A stretch of DNA of 5,497 nucleotides from Bradyrhizobium sp. GTDB lineage: Bacteria > Pseudomonadota > Alphaproteobacteria > Rhizobiales > Xanthobacteraceae. The DNA lies in the NCBI GenBank assembly GCA_028290165.1, contig JAQGKJ010000201.1, forward strand, positions 1 to 5,497, in the 5' to 3' direction. Within the stretch, counting starts at the first letter, position 1. Each line of letters starts with the position of its first letter. The notes beneath the pieces are model-generated. The model did no database searches, was not told where the DNA came from, and saw only the letters and a program-made list of their open reading frames with translations. Both the position numbers and the translations under genes were made by a program. Shown here piece by piece: positions 5,429-5,497 of the stretch.

Positions 5429-5497
5429 CTACGGCGTCGCAATCCCCAGCTTCTTCAGCGCTTCCAGCATCCGCTGCGGCGGCGCCATCTTGATGAC
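5429..5497 (-). CDS. 3' end of a convergent gene of unknown function (partial)
   Basis: The minus strand has an open frame from the window edge (5497) to TAG at 5431-5429. It encodes the last 22 residues of a protein, VIKMAPPQRMLEA then LKKLGIATP. The amphipathic Leu/Lys/Ala helix and G+C-rich codon choice look like a genuine protein C-terminus, and its position just beyond the palindromic repeat fits a gene end. The fragment is too short for me to name a family. Its start lies outside the window. Confidence 0.55.
   Translation of the reverse strand, partial: VIKMAPPQRMLEALKKLGIATP

Overview
The window looks like chromosomal DNA of an alphaproteobacterium, most likely the Bradyrhizobium/Rhodopseudomonas/Afipia group. 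This rests on the G+C-rich codon usage (strongest in the ligase gene), the style of the sensor kinase, a FixK2-like TTGA-N6-TCAA box, and a GTCCCTGC-GAAA-GCAGGGAC palindromic repeat of a kind I recall as dispersed in those genomes. The assignment is inference, because no marker gene is present.

Layout from left to right. Positions 1-199 hold a possible promoter and an in-frame, PAS-tail-like coding remnant. Positions 200-2182 (+) encode a soluble GAF-PAS-PAS-HisKA-HATPase histidine kinase with no partner regulator in view. Convergent to it, 2251-2703 (-) encodes a small secreted protein of unknown function with a perfect 21-bp tandem duplication. Positions 2704-2880 are non-coding and carry a 9-bp inverted repeat around a very A+T-rich core. 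Positions 2881-3408 (-) encode a secreted cytochrome P460-family protein with an unusual CX3CH haem motif. Positions 3409-3672 are a divergent regulatory region with a FixK2/FNR/NnrR-type box and two adjacent hairpins. Positions 3673-5283 (+) encode an AMP-forming acyl-CoA synthetase. A 124-bp nested palindromic repeat (5290-5413) follows and separates it from the 3' end of a convergent unknown gene (5429-5497, -).

No single operon or pathway joins these genes: neighbours run convergently or divergently and each looks separately transcribed. The most informative signal is the promoter layout upstream of the P460 gene. The box and a -10-like hexamer are spaced as in class II activation by CRP/FNR-family proteins, which fits control of a possible NO/hydroxylamine-handling cytochrome by low oxygen or nitric oxide. 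I found no complete new multi-gene system. The points worth following are the P460 promoter and its haem motif, the truncated-looking start of the kinase, the ligase start region, and the palindromic elements.
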